In this document: one piece after another, positions 56,880-64,000 of the stretch | Layout of the letters: every line of letters begins with the position of its first letter | Numbering within the stretch: the stretch's first letter is position 1 | Assembly: GCA_963793295.1 (NCBI GenBank) | Contig: CAWBZX010000011.1 | Span: 186,001 to 250,000, forward strand | DNA from: JAHDHW01 sp963793295 | GTDB lineage: Bacteria; Bacteroidota; Bacteroidia; Chitinophagales; Saprospiraceae | Direction of reading: 5' to 3' | Length of the DNA: 64,000 nucleotides | The notes under the pieces: model-generated | Told to the model about the DNA's origin: nothing | Databases searched by the model: none | What the model saw: the letters and a program-made list of their open reading frames with translations, nothing else | Position numbers and translations under genes: made by a program

Positions 56880-57437
56880 ATGTCAAAAAATGTCAACACC
56901 ATACTTACGATTACCATCATTTTAGGTATCACTTCTTTATTAATATATGGCTATTATGCTATCCAAAAGCTGGATGAGTCGAAAGAGGTTAAAGTGGTTT
57001 CTACCATTAGCAAACACATCAATTATAAAGAAGAAGGTCGCTATGATTCTGAAAACATGGAAGAATCTGAGGAGGATGGCATATATGAAGAGGAGGATTT
57101 TGAGGAATATATTGAAGTTGAGGAAGAAGAGCCGCCAGTCGCAGAGGAAGCAGAAATCATTGAAGAGATAGAAGCGCCTGTCATAGAGGCTCCAATCAGC
57201 AAATCACTAACTCCTTTTTTAGTTATCGCAGGCTCTTATAAAAATCAAAGTAATGCAGAAACCAAGGTAAATCAATACACAAAAATGGGCATTTCTGCAG
57301 AGATTGTTCACTTAAACAATTCCAAATTACATGCGATTTGTATAGCAAGATCCAATACAGAACAAGCAGCGAATGATACGATGTCTATTCTCAAAGATAA
57401 ACACAAGATCAAAGCCTACGTATATAAGATCCCTTAA
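56880..57437 (+). CDS. SPOR-domain membrane protein (paralogue 1)
   Basis: The 185 residues comprise an N-terminal anchor helix (ILTITIILGITSLLIYGYYA), a strongly acidic linker (residues 45-105, mostly Glu) and a C-terminal SPOR domain (FLVIAGSYKNQSNAETKVNQ, IVHLNNSKLHAICIARSNTE). SPOR domains bind septal peptidoglycan lacking stem peptides, so this protein probably sits at the division site. The next gene encodes a protein of the same plan, 181 bases on. Confidence 0.85.
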   Translation: MSKNVNTILTITIILGITSLLIYGYYAIQKLDESKEVKVVSTISKHINYKEEGRYDSENMEESEEDGIYEEEDFEEYIEVEEEEPPVAEEAEIIEEIEAPVIEAPISKSLTPFLVIAGSYKNQSNAETKVNQYTKMGISAEIVHLNNSKLHAICIARSNTEQAANDTMSILKDKHKIKAYVYKIP

Positions 57438-57618
57438 ATAATTCTTAGATTTTATTGAGAATCAAGCTTTTAGAAGTCAATATTTTTGTAATTTGCATAA
57501 GAGCATGATCGAGTCAAACTACTGGGATCATATTTTATGAAAAGCTGATGTTCGAAAGAAATAAATGATCCTTCTTTTTTATTGAAATAATTCTATTTTT
57601 ATTAAAAAAACCAGCACT

Positions 57619-58152
57619 ATGAACCAGACTGTAAGATATGTTATCTTGACAATTTTAATCATTGCACTTGCCATTTGGTCAATCACTGTTTACCGCTCTT
57701 GCCAGGAAATAAAAGAACCCATAGAACAACCTGAGGATACTACGATGGAACCAGACACCAGCGATTTGGAAGACTTGTATACTTCCGAAGCGGTTGATAC
57801 CACTTCCGATGAATTTGCAGATAACGAACCCACAATCGATACCGAAGAAGAGGAAGCGCCAACTAAAACTTTTAACACCAAACCTGAAAAACCAGTTTTT
57901 TCTGATGGTCAATTTTTAGTTATCGCCGGTGCATTTATTTCTGAGGGCAATGCCAAAAAAACAGTTAACCGCCTCAATCAACAAGGTTATGATGATACCG
58001 AAATCAGGGTTTTTATCGGCTCAGAGTACCATTCTGTAATTGTTGGCGCCTACGATGACATGGACGACGCTTTCGACGTAGCCATAAAATTAGCTGATGC
58101 CGGCTATAAAGATGTTTATGTCCATAAAAAACGACCCCAGAAGAAACGTTAA
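57619..58152 (+). CDS. SPOR-domain membrane protein (paralogue 2)
   Basis: Same layout as the gene before it, in 177 residues: anchor helix (YVILTILIIALAIWSITVY), an acidic Thr/Ser-rich linker and a SPOR domain (QFLVIAGAFISEGNAKKTVN, EYHSVIVGAYDDMDDAFDVA). The core strand FLVIAG is shared, but the linkers differ. They look like an old tandem duplication serving cell division or envelope remodelling. A lysine-rich tail (KKRPQKKR) ends it. Confidence 0.85.
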   Translation: MNQTVRYVILTILIIALAIWSITVYRSCQEIKEPIEQPEDTTMEPDTSDLEDLYTSEAVDTTSDEFADNEPTIDTEEEEAPTKTFNTKPEKPVFSDGQFLVIAGAFISEGNAKKTVNRLNQQGYDDTEIRVFIGSEYHSVIVGAYDDMDDAFDVAIKLADAGYKDVYVHKKRPQKKR

Positions 58153-58225
58153 CGGTTATGTGTTTGGAAGATTAAGGTTTAGGTGGTTATGTTTTAACTT
58201 TTAACTTCCTGACCTTCTAACTTTT

Positions 58226-59308
58226 TCACTTACAAATATAGGGTAAAAACGAATCGTACCAGGGCACATAAAGCAAGTCCCGCACTTTCGTCAAATCTTC
58301 ACAAGCTTCTTCCAAACGGTTAGCTTCCAAAAACGCCTGTCCGCGAAAGGCTAAAAATTCAGGATTATCAGGAAACAAAGCTACAGCGGCGCTAAACTTC
58401 TCGATAGCCTGATCCAACTGATCGGCTTCAAATAAAGTTATCCCTTCCTCTGCCATTGCTGATGCTTTTATAAAATTTTCTTTAATGTCAATACATTTGT
58501 ACGTTGGCAAAAAGGTAATTCTCGCATCGTGCGTTCCATTCACTTCCCTTCCCTGAAAAGTAGCAGGTTTCCATTGTCCCGCACTTTTATGAATAAAATC
58601 GATTGCTTCATACCAAAAATGAATTCCCAGATTGTTGTAATCCGTGATATCCATGATTTTTACAGAACCATCCGTACGAACTAACATTTTGATTTCAATT
58701 GCGCCAGCCAGGCAGTCAATATTTCCAATAAACGGGTATTCCAGATGCTCGGCCATATATGCTTCATACCCTTCATTTCCTCCTTTAAATTCTGCAACTT
58801 CATCATATTTGACCCATATTGAATCTCCTTCCAAAACCACAAAGTCAGGGTTAACAATAGGTTGATTGAGTTTAAATTTTACAGGAAACGTATAATAAAC
58901 ATTGACCAGTTTGCCTCCCTTTTTGCCGGGTGTCCATCTCTCGGGCATTTCATTCATCAGGTTTACGGTTCGTAAAGCTTCTTCACCGCAACCTCCTCCA
59001 ATATCTTTTAAAAGGGTATCATTAGTAATTCGCCCGTCTTTGTTGACCACAAAACGAACCACGACCGTTCCATCGATATCGTTCACTAAGGCGGAATCCG
59101 GATAAACGATATTTTCATAAATAAAGGCCAACAATTTTTGTTTCGAGCAGGCTTCTTTTTCTGCTACCGTGCCCTCCATCTCTTCACAACCCGGAAACCT
59201 TGGCATCTCATCAACAATTTGAAATATTTCCTCTGATCCGCCGCCAGGTTGAGCATAAGAAATAACCCAGGAAATTAAAAAAAGCAGGATTAATAAATTC
59301 CTCATCAT
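58226..59308 (-). CDS. Periplasmic double TonB_C-domain and TPR protein
   Basis: The 360-residue product has a Sec signal (LILLFLISWVISYAQ) and no lasting membrane anchor. Two TonB C-terminal-like domains follow: residues 30-152 (DEMPRFPGCEEMEG, GTVVVRFVVNKDGRITNDTL, MPERWTPGKKGGKLVNVYY) and about 170-275 (EFKGGNEGYEAYMAEHLEYP, WKPATFQGREVNG). A TPR pair ends it (LFEADQLDQAIEKFSAAVAL). Lacking the proline-rich spacer and anchor, it is not an energy-coupling TonB. Bacteroidota use such proteins in the periplasm for unknown purposes. Confidence 0.85.
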   Translation of the reverse strand: MMRNLLILLFLISWVISYAQPGGGSEEIFQIVDEMPRFPGCEEMEGTVAEKEACSKQKLLAFIYENIVYPDSALVNDIDGTVVVRFVVNKDGRITNDTLLKDIGGGCGEEALRTVNLMNEMPERWTPGKKGGKLVNVYYTFPVKFKLNQPIVNPDFVVLEGDSIWVKYDEVAEFKGGNEGYEAYMAEHLEYPFIGNIDCLAGAIEIKMLVRTDGSVKIMDITDYNNLGIHFWYEAIDFIHKSAGQWKPATFQGREVNGTHDARITFLPTYKCIDIKENFIKASAMAEEGITLFEADQLDQAIEKFSAAVALFPDNPEFLAFRGQAFLEANRLEEACEDLTKVRDLLYVPWYDSFLPYICK

Positions 59309-59411
59309 TATAATTTGTTTGTTTTATTTTGAATCCCAAAAATACGCTTTAAATTTATACCACTTGTTATTTGAACAATGCTATTAAGCCGAAAAAGCCT
59401 AAATTTACTTC

Positions 59412-61226
59412 ATGTCACATTTAAAAATTTTCTTCTTTCTTATCGTTTTATTTTGCTTGGGGTGTAATAATCAAGAAATCGAACTCAAAGCAGGAATGAC
59501 GATCAATCATTCTGTCAAAGTGAAGCCCGGAATTTACTCACTTAATGGTAGCGAAGATTTAACCAAGCCGGTCATTACTATTGAAGGAAAGGATATTGTA
59601 ATTGACTTCAATGGCGCTGTTTTAAAAGGTTCCAACGAATTTGACTTACCAAATGAATTTAAGGGTTTAGGAATTCTCGTCAAAAACGGAGAAAATATTA
59701 AGATTAAAAATGCAATTATAAAAGGTTTTAAAATAGGGCTAATGGCAGCAGAGGTGGATAGTTTAAAAATCGAAGATTCGGACTTTAGTTACAATTATCG
59801 CCAAAAGCTAAAAAGTACTTTTGAAAAAGAAAATATTGATGATTGGATGAGTTACCACCAAAACGAAAACGACGAATGGCTCCGTTATGGTGCTGCGGTC
59901 TACCTGAAAAACTGTGATCATGCTATCGTCAAAAATCTAACCGTCACTGGTGGCCAAAACGGTTTGATGATGACCAACAGCAACAACGGCCTTTTCAACA
60001 ACAACAATATTTCTTTTAATTCTGCCATCGGAATAGGACTTTATCGCTCCAGTTACAATCGGGTAATGCACAATAAATTAGACTGGAACATCCGGGGCTT
60101 TAGCTTTGGCAAATACAATCGTGGTCAGGATTCTGCTGGTATCTTAGCTTATGAGCAAAGCAGTAACAATATTTTTGCTTACAATTCAGCTACCCATTCC
60201 GGAGATGGATTTTTCCTTTGGGCCGGTAAAAGTACGATGGATACCGGTGAAGGAGGTTGCAACGATAATATCATCGCTGCCAATGACTTTTCTTATGCTT
60301 CAAACAATGGCATTGAGATTACCTTCAGCAGCAATAAAGTTTACAATAATATTTTGCATGGCTGTGATTATGGCATTTGGGGCGGTTACAGTTACCAGAC
60401 TGTTTTAAAAGGAAATAACTTTAAAAACAACAATTATAGCATTGCCATCGAACATGGTAATGATAATCGTATAACCGGGAATCGTTTTGAAAATGACAAA
60501 GTAGGCATCCAGCTGTGGGAAAGAAATGAGCAGCCTGAAGATTGGGGCTATGTAAAAAAAAGGGATACAAAAAGTAAAGATTATATTATCAGTTATAACC
60601 TTTTTACAAACTGTTCAAACCCTTTGCGTATCAAATCCAGCGCTAATCTTTTGATCGAAGACAACCATTTTAATGTTTTTGACGAACTGTTGTTGGCCGA
60701 AAAAGAAAATGATACTTTGCAACTCATAGATAATTTGATTTATCAGGACACCGGCCTGGCGGATGCTACAGCTTTGCAAAATCAGAATAGTTTTATTGAG
60801 ACCGGTTATATAGAAATCGAACTCCCTGATACATCACTGGAATCCTTGCCACTCAGGCTTGCAGATGGCATTAATGCCCTTCTTCCTGAAAATCATAATC
60901 GCGGCAGAAAATATATTTTAGTTGATGAATGGGGTCCTTACAATTTTCAATATCCCGCAATTTGGCTAAGAAATATCGAGGCAGGAAATTATACTTTCGC
61001 AATTTTTGGACCGCAGGGCAATTGGAAGGTCGTTGGAGGAAATGGTTTCAAATCCTTTTCACAAAATACAGGAACAATGCCTGCAACTTTGGTTGCTCAG
61101 GCAGACAGCACAGCACAAAAACTTTCTATCGAACTGGAATTCATTGGTGAAGGATTTATCACACAATTTGGCGACAAACAGGAAAAAGGAAAAGTCTTTG
61201 AATTCGAATGGGCCAATGACAACTAA
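59412..61226 (+). CDS. Right-handed beta-helix lipoprotein (NosD-like)
   Basis: The 604-residue product has a lipoprotein signal (FLIVLFCLGC). A long parallel beta-helix follows (about residues 60-440), whose turns show asparagine ladders: GLMMTNSNNGLFNNNNISFN, NIFAYNSATHSGDGFFLW and GNNFKNNNYSIAIEHGNDNR. A C-terminal beta domain (LVDEWGPYNFQYPAIWLR) completes it. This fold is used by polysaccharide lyases, epimerases and carbohydrate-binding proteins. Substrate residues cannot be assigned. Its last four bases overlap the end of the convergent gene on the other strand. Confidence 0.82.
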   Translation: MSHLKIFFFLIVLFCLGCNNQEIELKAGMTINHSVKVKPGIYSLNGSEDLTKPVITIEGKDIVIDFNGAVLKGSNEFDLPNEFKGLGILVKNGENIKIKNAIIKGFKIGLMAAEVDSLKIEDSDFSYNYRQKLKSTFEKENIDDWMSYHQNENDEWLRYGAAVYLKNCDHAIVKNLTVTGGQNGLMMTNSNNGLFNNNNISFNSAIGIGLYRSSYNRVMHNKLDWNIRGFSFGKYNRGQDSAGILAYEQSSNNIFAYNSATHSGDGFFLWAGKSTMDTGEGGCNDNIIAANDFSYASNNGIEITFSSNKVYNNILHGCDYGIWGGYSYQTVLKGNNFKNNNYSIAIEHGNDNRITGNRFENDKVGIQLWERNEQPEDWGYVKKRDTKSKDYIISYNLFTNCSNPLRIKSSANLLIEDNHFNVFDELLLAEKENDTLQLIDNLIYQDTGLADATALQNQNSFIETGYIEIELPDTSLESLPLRLADGINALLPENHNRGRKYILVDEWGPYNFQYPAIWLRNIEAGNYTFAIFGPQGNWKVVGGNGFKSFSQNTGTMPATLVAQADSTAQKLSIELEFIGEGFITQFGDKQEKGKVFEFEWANDN

Positions 61227-61843
61227 TTTTTTTTCTGTTGTTTCACTTTTTCAATCAAAGCTGTATCATATTTTGTAAAATTGCTGTTGAGAAAATCTTC
61301 GAAAGCCGGATGCATTCTCAAAAAAGCAAGCATGTCGTGATTCAGGATCATTTCGGTGTCTTGTAATTTCTTTTCAACCGCTATTTTAATACTTTCAAAA
61401 CCATCAAAAGGTCTTTCAAGCAAAGAGTTTGCACATGCCAGATAAAAATAAATCTCAGGATCATCAGGGTCAATGTCGATTGCTTTTTTCAAATCAATGA
61501 TCGCGTCTTGTAAATCGTATTCTTTTAGTTTTACAATTCCATTTTTCTTTGCAGTATTTTCTGGCCTTTTTGGCTTCGTTCCAAATCGAACGGGAATATC
61601 TTCCTGAACCATTTCTCCATTCCTCCTCAAATCAAGAAATACCTGGAGGCTGCTGTCCACCTTTGTTGTCAGGACATAGGTGGCGCTGTCCCCATGTTCT
61701 ATTACTTTAAAGTGGTGATGCGTTCCCAAGATTGATGATTTTTTGGAAACAATTTGTCCGTTTATAATCACGGTCTCTTGTCCCAGCCAGTTGTTATGAA
61801 ACTCTATAACCGTTTCTCCGGAAATTATTTTTTGGTATTGCAT
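61223..61843 (-). CDS. TPR-containing hypothetical protein
   Basis: The 206-residue product has no signal peptide. The N-terminal half is beta-rich (IISGETVIEFHNNWLGQETV, HHHFKVIEHGDSATYVLTTK), and the second half has TPR helices (LQDAIIDLKKAIDIDPDDPE, IYFYLACANSLLERPFDG). I do not recognise the N-terminal domain. Its stop overlaps that of the beta-helix gene (61223-61226), so transcription must end inside the neighbouring gene or in this short overlap. Confidence 0.7.
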   Translation of the reverse strand: MQYQKIISGETVIEFHNNWLGQETVIINGQIVSKKSSILGTHHHFKVIEHGDSATYVLTTKVDSSLQVFLDLRRNGEMVQEDIPVRFGTKPKRPENTAKKNGIVKLKEYDLQDAIIDLKKAIDIDPDDPEIYFYLACANSLLERPFDGFESIKIAVEKKLQDTEMILNHDMLAFLRMHPAFEDFLNSNFTKYDTALIEKVKQQKKN

Positions 61844-61995
61844 ATTTTGATTTTTGAAAATTAGATCAAAATCAATTTCACAATACTAATAATTATTTTT
61901 TGACATTTTTGTTTAAAAAATGATATGCTTTTCCGACAGATTCCCGATAGAAATCAATAATATTTTCGACAACTTAAAGGTTAGCTGCAGTTCGA

Positions 61996-63351
61996 TTACT
62001 TCACATAAACCGTCTTGCGGTTCACAAATTCCATAATGCCGTCGCTTGCAAGTTCACGCCCATAACCGGAGCGTTTGGTACCACCAAAAGGTAACCGGGG
62101 ATCTGACTTTACCAGTTCGTTAATAAAATAAGCTCCATCGCTCACCATTCCGGCAAGTGAAGTGGCTTTTTTAATATCTGTTGTGCAAACCGTTACGCCC
62201 AAGCCGTATTTGGATTGTTCGGAAAGTTCAAAAGCTTCCGCTATATCTTTAGCTTTGATCATTGCTGCCAGTGGGCCAAAGGTCTCCTCGCTAAAGGCAG
62301 GCATTCCTGGTTTGACATCTCCCAGTATCGTAGGCTCATGATAACAGTCATGCTGATTGCCACCAAGCAATAATTTTGCACCTTGGTTGATTGATTCTCT
62401 GACTTGTCGCTGAAGCTGATCGGCGAGGTCCTTTCTGGCAAGTGTACCTATTTGAGTCGTTTCATCCCTTGGGTCGCCTGATTTTAGTTGGCGAATAGCC
62501 GCAGTAAATTTCGAAACAAATTCCTCATAAATCCCTTCCACCAAAATGAACCTTTTTGCAGCAATACAACTCTGCCCGCAATTGAGCATTCGGGCAACGA
62601 GTGCCGTTTTAACCGTCTGGTCAATATCAGCATCTTCCCATACGATAAAAGCATTGTTGCCTCCCAATTCCAACAGCGATTTTTTGATGTATTTACCTGC
62701 AATTTCTGCAACAGCCGCTCCCGCTCTTTCGCTACCTGTGAGCGTTACAGCCTGAATTGCATCATGTGCAATGATACTTTCCGTCTTGTCATGATGAATA
62801 ATAAGGTTTTGAAAGACACCATCAGGAAAACCTGCCTTTTTAAAAACACCTTCGATCTGCTGTGCGCATCCGAACACGTTTGGAGCATGTTTTAAAATAC
62901 CAGTATTTCCAGCCATTAACGTAGGCGCTGCAAAACGGAAAACCTGCCAAAAAGGGAAGTTCCACGGCATAATGGCCAACACACATCCAATCGGATCATG
63001 CCTTACAAAACTCTTTTGAGCATCGGTGGCTATGACTTCATCGGCAAGAAATACTGCTGCGTTTTCTGCATAATAATCGCAAACCCAGGCACACTTGTTC
63101 ACTTCTCCCCGTGACTCTGTAATGGGTTTGCCCATTTCCAGTGTGATCATGCGGGCATATTCCTCCACGTTGTCCTTTAGTACCTGACCTGCTTTAACCA
63201 TGAGCTCAGCTCGCTGGGCAATCGGTACTGAACGCCATGACTTAAAGGCATCTTGTGCTTTCCGCAACATCTCCGATGTTTCTGTTTCGGTATGTGCAAA
63301 ATATTGGCCCACCTGCTGGCCATTATAGGGGTTTATACTTTTAAATTCCAT
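61996..63351 (-). CDS. NAD(P)-dependent succinate-semialdehyde dehydrogenase family
   Basis: The 451-residue ALDH has NP-binding text (IMPWNFPFWQVFRFAAPTLM), general base E228 in LELGGNNAF, nucleophile C262 in LNCGQSCIAAKRF, and the ending PFGGTKRSGYGRELASDGI. Length and text match the short GabD/Sad branch that oxidises succinate semialdehyde to succinate. It starts two bases after the stop of the upstream gene, so the two are surely one transcript. Confidence 0.9.
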   Translation of the reverse strand: MEFKSINPYNGQQVGQYFAHTETETSEMLRKAQDAFKSWRSVPIAQRAELMVKAGQVLKDNVEEYARMITLEMGKPITESRGEVNKCAWVCDYYAENAAVFLADEVIATDAQKSFVRHDPIGCVLAIMPWNFPFWQVFRFAAPTLMAGNTGILKHAPNVFGCAQQIEGVFKKAGFPDGVFQNLIIHHDKTESIIAHDAIQAVTLTGSERAGAAVAEIAGKYIKKSLLELGGNNAFIVWEDADIDQTVKTALVARMLNCGQSCIAAKRFILVEGIYEEFVSKFTAAIRQLKSGDPRDETTQIGTLARKDLADQLQRQVRESINQGAKLLLGGNQHDCYHEPTILGDVKPGMPAFSEETFGPLAAMIKAKDIAEAFELSEQSKYGLGVTVCTTDIKKATSLAGMVSDGAYFINELVKSDPRLPFGGTKRSGYGRELASDGIMEFVNRKTVYVK

Positions 63352-63353
63352 TG

Positions 63354-64000
63354 TTAATTTAGTTGTCCATCAGAAAAAGCAGTGGATTCATATTTTCTAA
63401 CTCCTTTCAATTCGTCCACCCAATTCCATGAAGTGTAGATTGTAAATGTATTGGAAAGATCATCGGAAGTATAGCCCGAATCCTCAAATTTCCAGATGAT
63501 GTGCTCCGCTTCCGGAAAGCTGTTCGACTTAATATTTTCATCAAAAAGACGGTAAATCGTATTATGGTCATTCATACCATCGTTTAGCAGCCTTGCAATA
63601 AAAGAAGCAGTGGGGTTTTGAAGATTTGGGGTAGACCCGGGATTTAAAGAATGAACTTTTACTTTGATCTCAACGATTTCAGGTTCCGGAAATTTTTTAG
63701 GAAATGCCCAATACAGTATACATCCTACATTGAAAAGTTCTTCATGATCACTGATCTTTGCATATTCTTCCCATAGTCTTTCTTCCTTTAATTCTTCAGA
63801 TAAGTTTTGACGTTGACCTTTGGAAAGTTGATCTCCAAATCGCAATTCCAATATTTTAACTGCCGCTTCTTCTGGTTCCAGGTCTGATAATGCCATGGCT
63901 GTCATTTCCTTCAACTCCTCCGGGGCAATGGAAGCTGCATCATCATATTCAATGAGATTCAGCAATTTTATAAAATCTGCATTCGACCAAGCTCCCGGAA
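63354..64000 (-). CDS. Unrecognised protein, 5' partial
   Basis: The frame remains open to the window edge. A TTG at 63965 could start it, but upstream codons (PGAWSNADFIK) are equally protein-like, so the gene probably begins beyond position 64000. At least 214 residues are visible: helical acidic text (PEELKEMTAMALSDLEPEEA, RFGDQLSKGQRQNLSEELKE) and a beta-rich end (IIWKFEDSGYTSDDLSNTFT, IYTSWNWVDELKGVRKYEST). No family is recognised. It is tightly linked with the aldehyde dehydrogenase gene. Confidence 0.6.
   Translation of the reverse strand, partial: PGAWSNADFIKLLNLIEYDDAASIAPEELKEMTAMALSDLEPEEAAVKILELRFGDQLSKGQRQNLSEELKEERLWEEYAKISDHEELFNVGCILYWAFPKKFPEPEIVEIKVKVHSLNPGSTPNLQNPTASFIARLLNDGMNDHNTIYRLFDENIKSNSFPEAEHIIWKFEDSGYTSDDLSNTFTIYTSWNWVDELKGVRKYESTAFSDGQLN

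Noticed and set aside
62488..62895. 135-codon forward frame inside the aldehyde dehydrogenase gene
   Set aside because: Antisense to the ALDH active-site region; no independent support.

Overview
The window reads as chromosomal DNA of a free-living member of the Bacteroidota, possibly near the Saprospiria/Cytophagia (the class is a guess). Supporting signs are AT-rich DNA, starts without purine-rich Shine-Dalgarno boxes, promoter boxes of the TAnnTTTG type, a TonB-dependent receptor with an N-terminal carboxypeptidase-regulatory-like domain, SPOR-domain proteins, TonB_C-domain periplasmic proteins, many lipobox signal peptides, heptose genes (hldD, a GT9 transferase) and a single-chain glycine dehydrogenase. 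I saw no rRNA, tRNA, CRISPR array, transposase, integrase or phage gene.

Positions 1-12,400 form a worn accessory stretch. A katG broken by at least six frameshifts stands back to back with the remnant of a LysR-type (OxyR-like) regulator, the classical oxyR/katG layout with both genes damaged. Next come a truncated PQQ dehydrogenase, an intact TPR/membrane adenylate cyclase, a frameshifted metalloprotease fragment, a frameshifted MscS channel and a heavily broken cyclase/TolB-like/TPR/AraC fusion gene. An intact quinone-reductase-like gene and a permuted NlpC/P60 lipoprotein close the stretch. Cassette-like hairpins (about 136-224, 5694-5760, 12238-12362) lie between these genes.

Positions 12,400-25,000 are mostly intact but still loosely packed: a GT9 glycosyltransferase, a GMC oxidoreductase, a secreted candidate (alpha/alpha)6 glycosidase followed by a GH13 alpha-glucosidase lipoprotein, a methyltransferase, a DinB remnant beside a small LRR protein, a prolyl-iminopeptidase-like lipoprotein, a CorA lacking its N-terminal domain and a cytochrome c lipoprotein.

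Positions 25,000-64,000 are denser, core-like and mostly intact. They hold a GT4 glycosyltransferase, DUF2784 and DUF202 membrane proteins, MgtE, a propionyl-CoA synthetase, a fasciclin protein, a CPBP protease, GcvP, HldD, a lipid group (MaoC hydratase, desaturase, phosphopantetheinyl transferase), a WD40 protein, dCTP deaminase, RluE, a beta-barrel protein with a serine hydrolase, a KAS III enzyme, an S41 protease, a three-gene MacAB-like export operon, a TonB-dependent receptor, a RecB/AddA-like helicase (frameshifted), two tandem SPOR proteins, a double TonB_C/TPR protein, a beta-helix lipoprotein and a succinate-semialdehyde dehydrogenase behind a gene that leaves the window.

The best leads are the broken oxyR/katG pair, the decayed cyclase/AraC fusion, the hairpin elements between cassette-like genes, a duplicated promoter segment flanking the CPBP protease gene, and the uncharacterised 822-residue glycosidase-like protein paired with GH13. 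I did not find a clear new multi-gene system.
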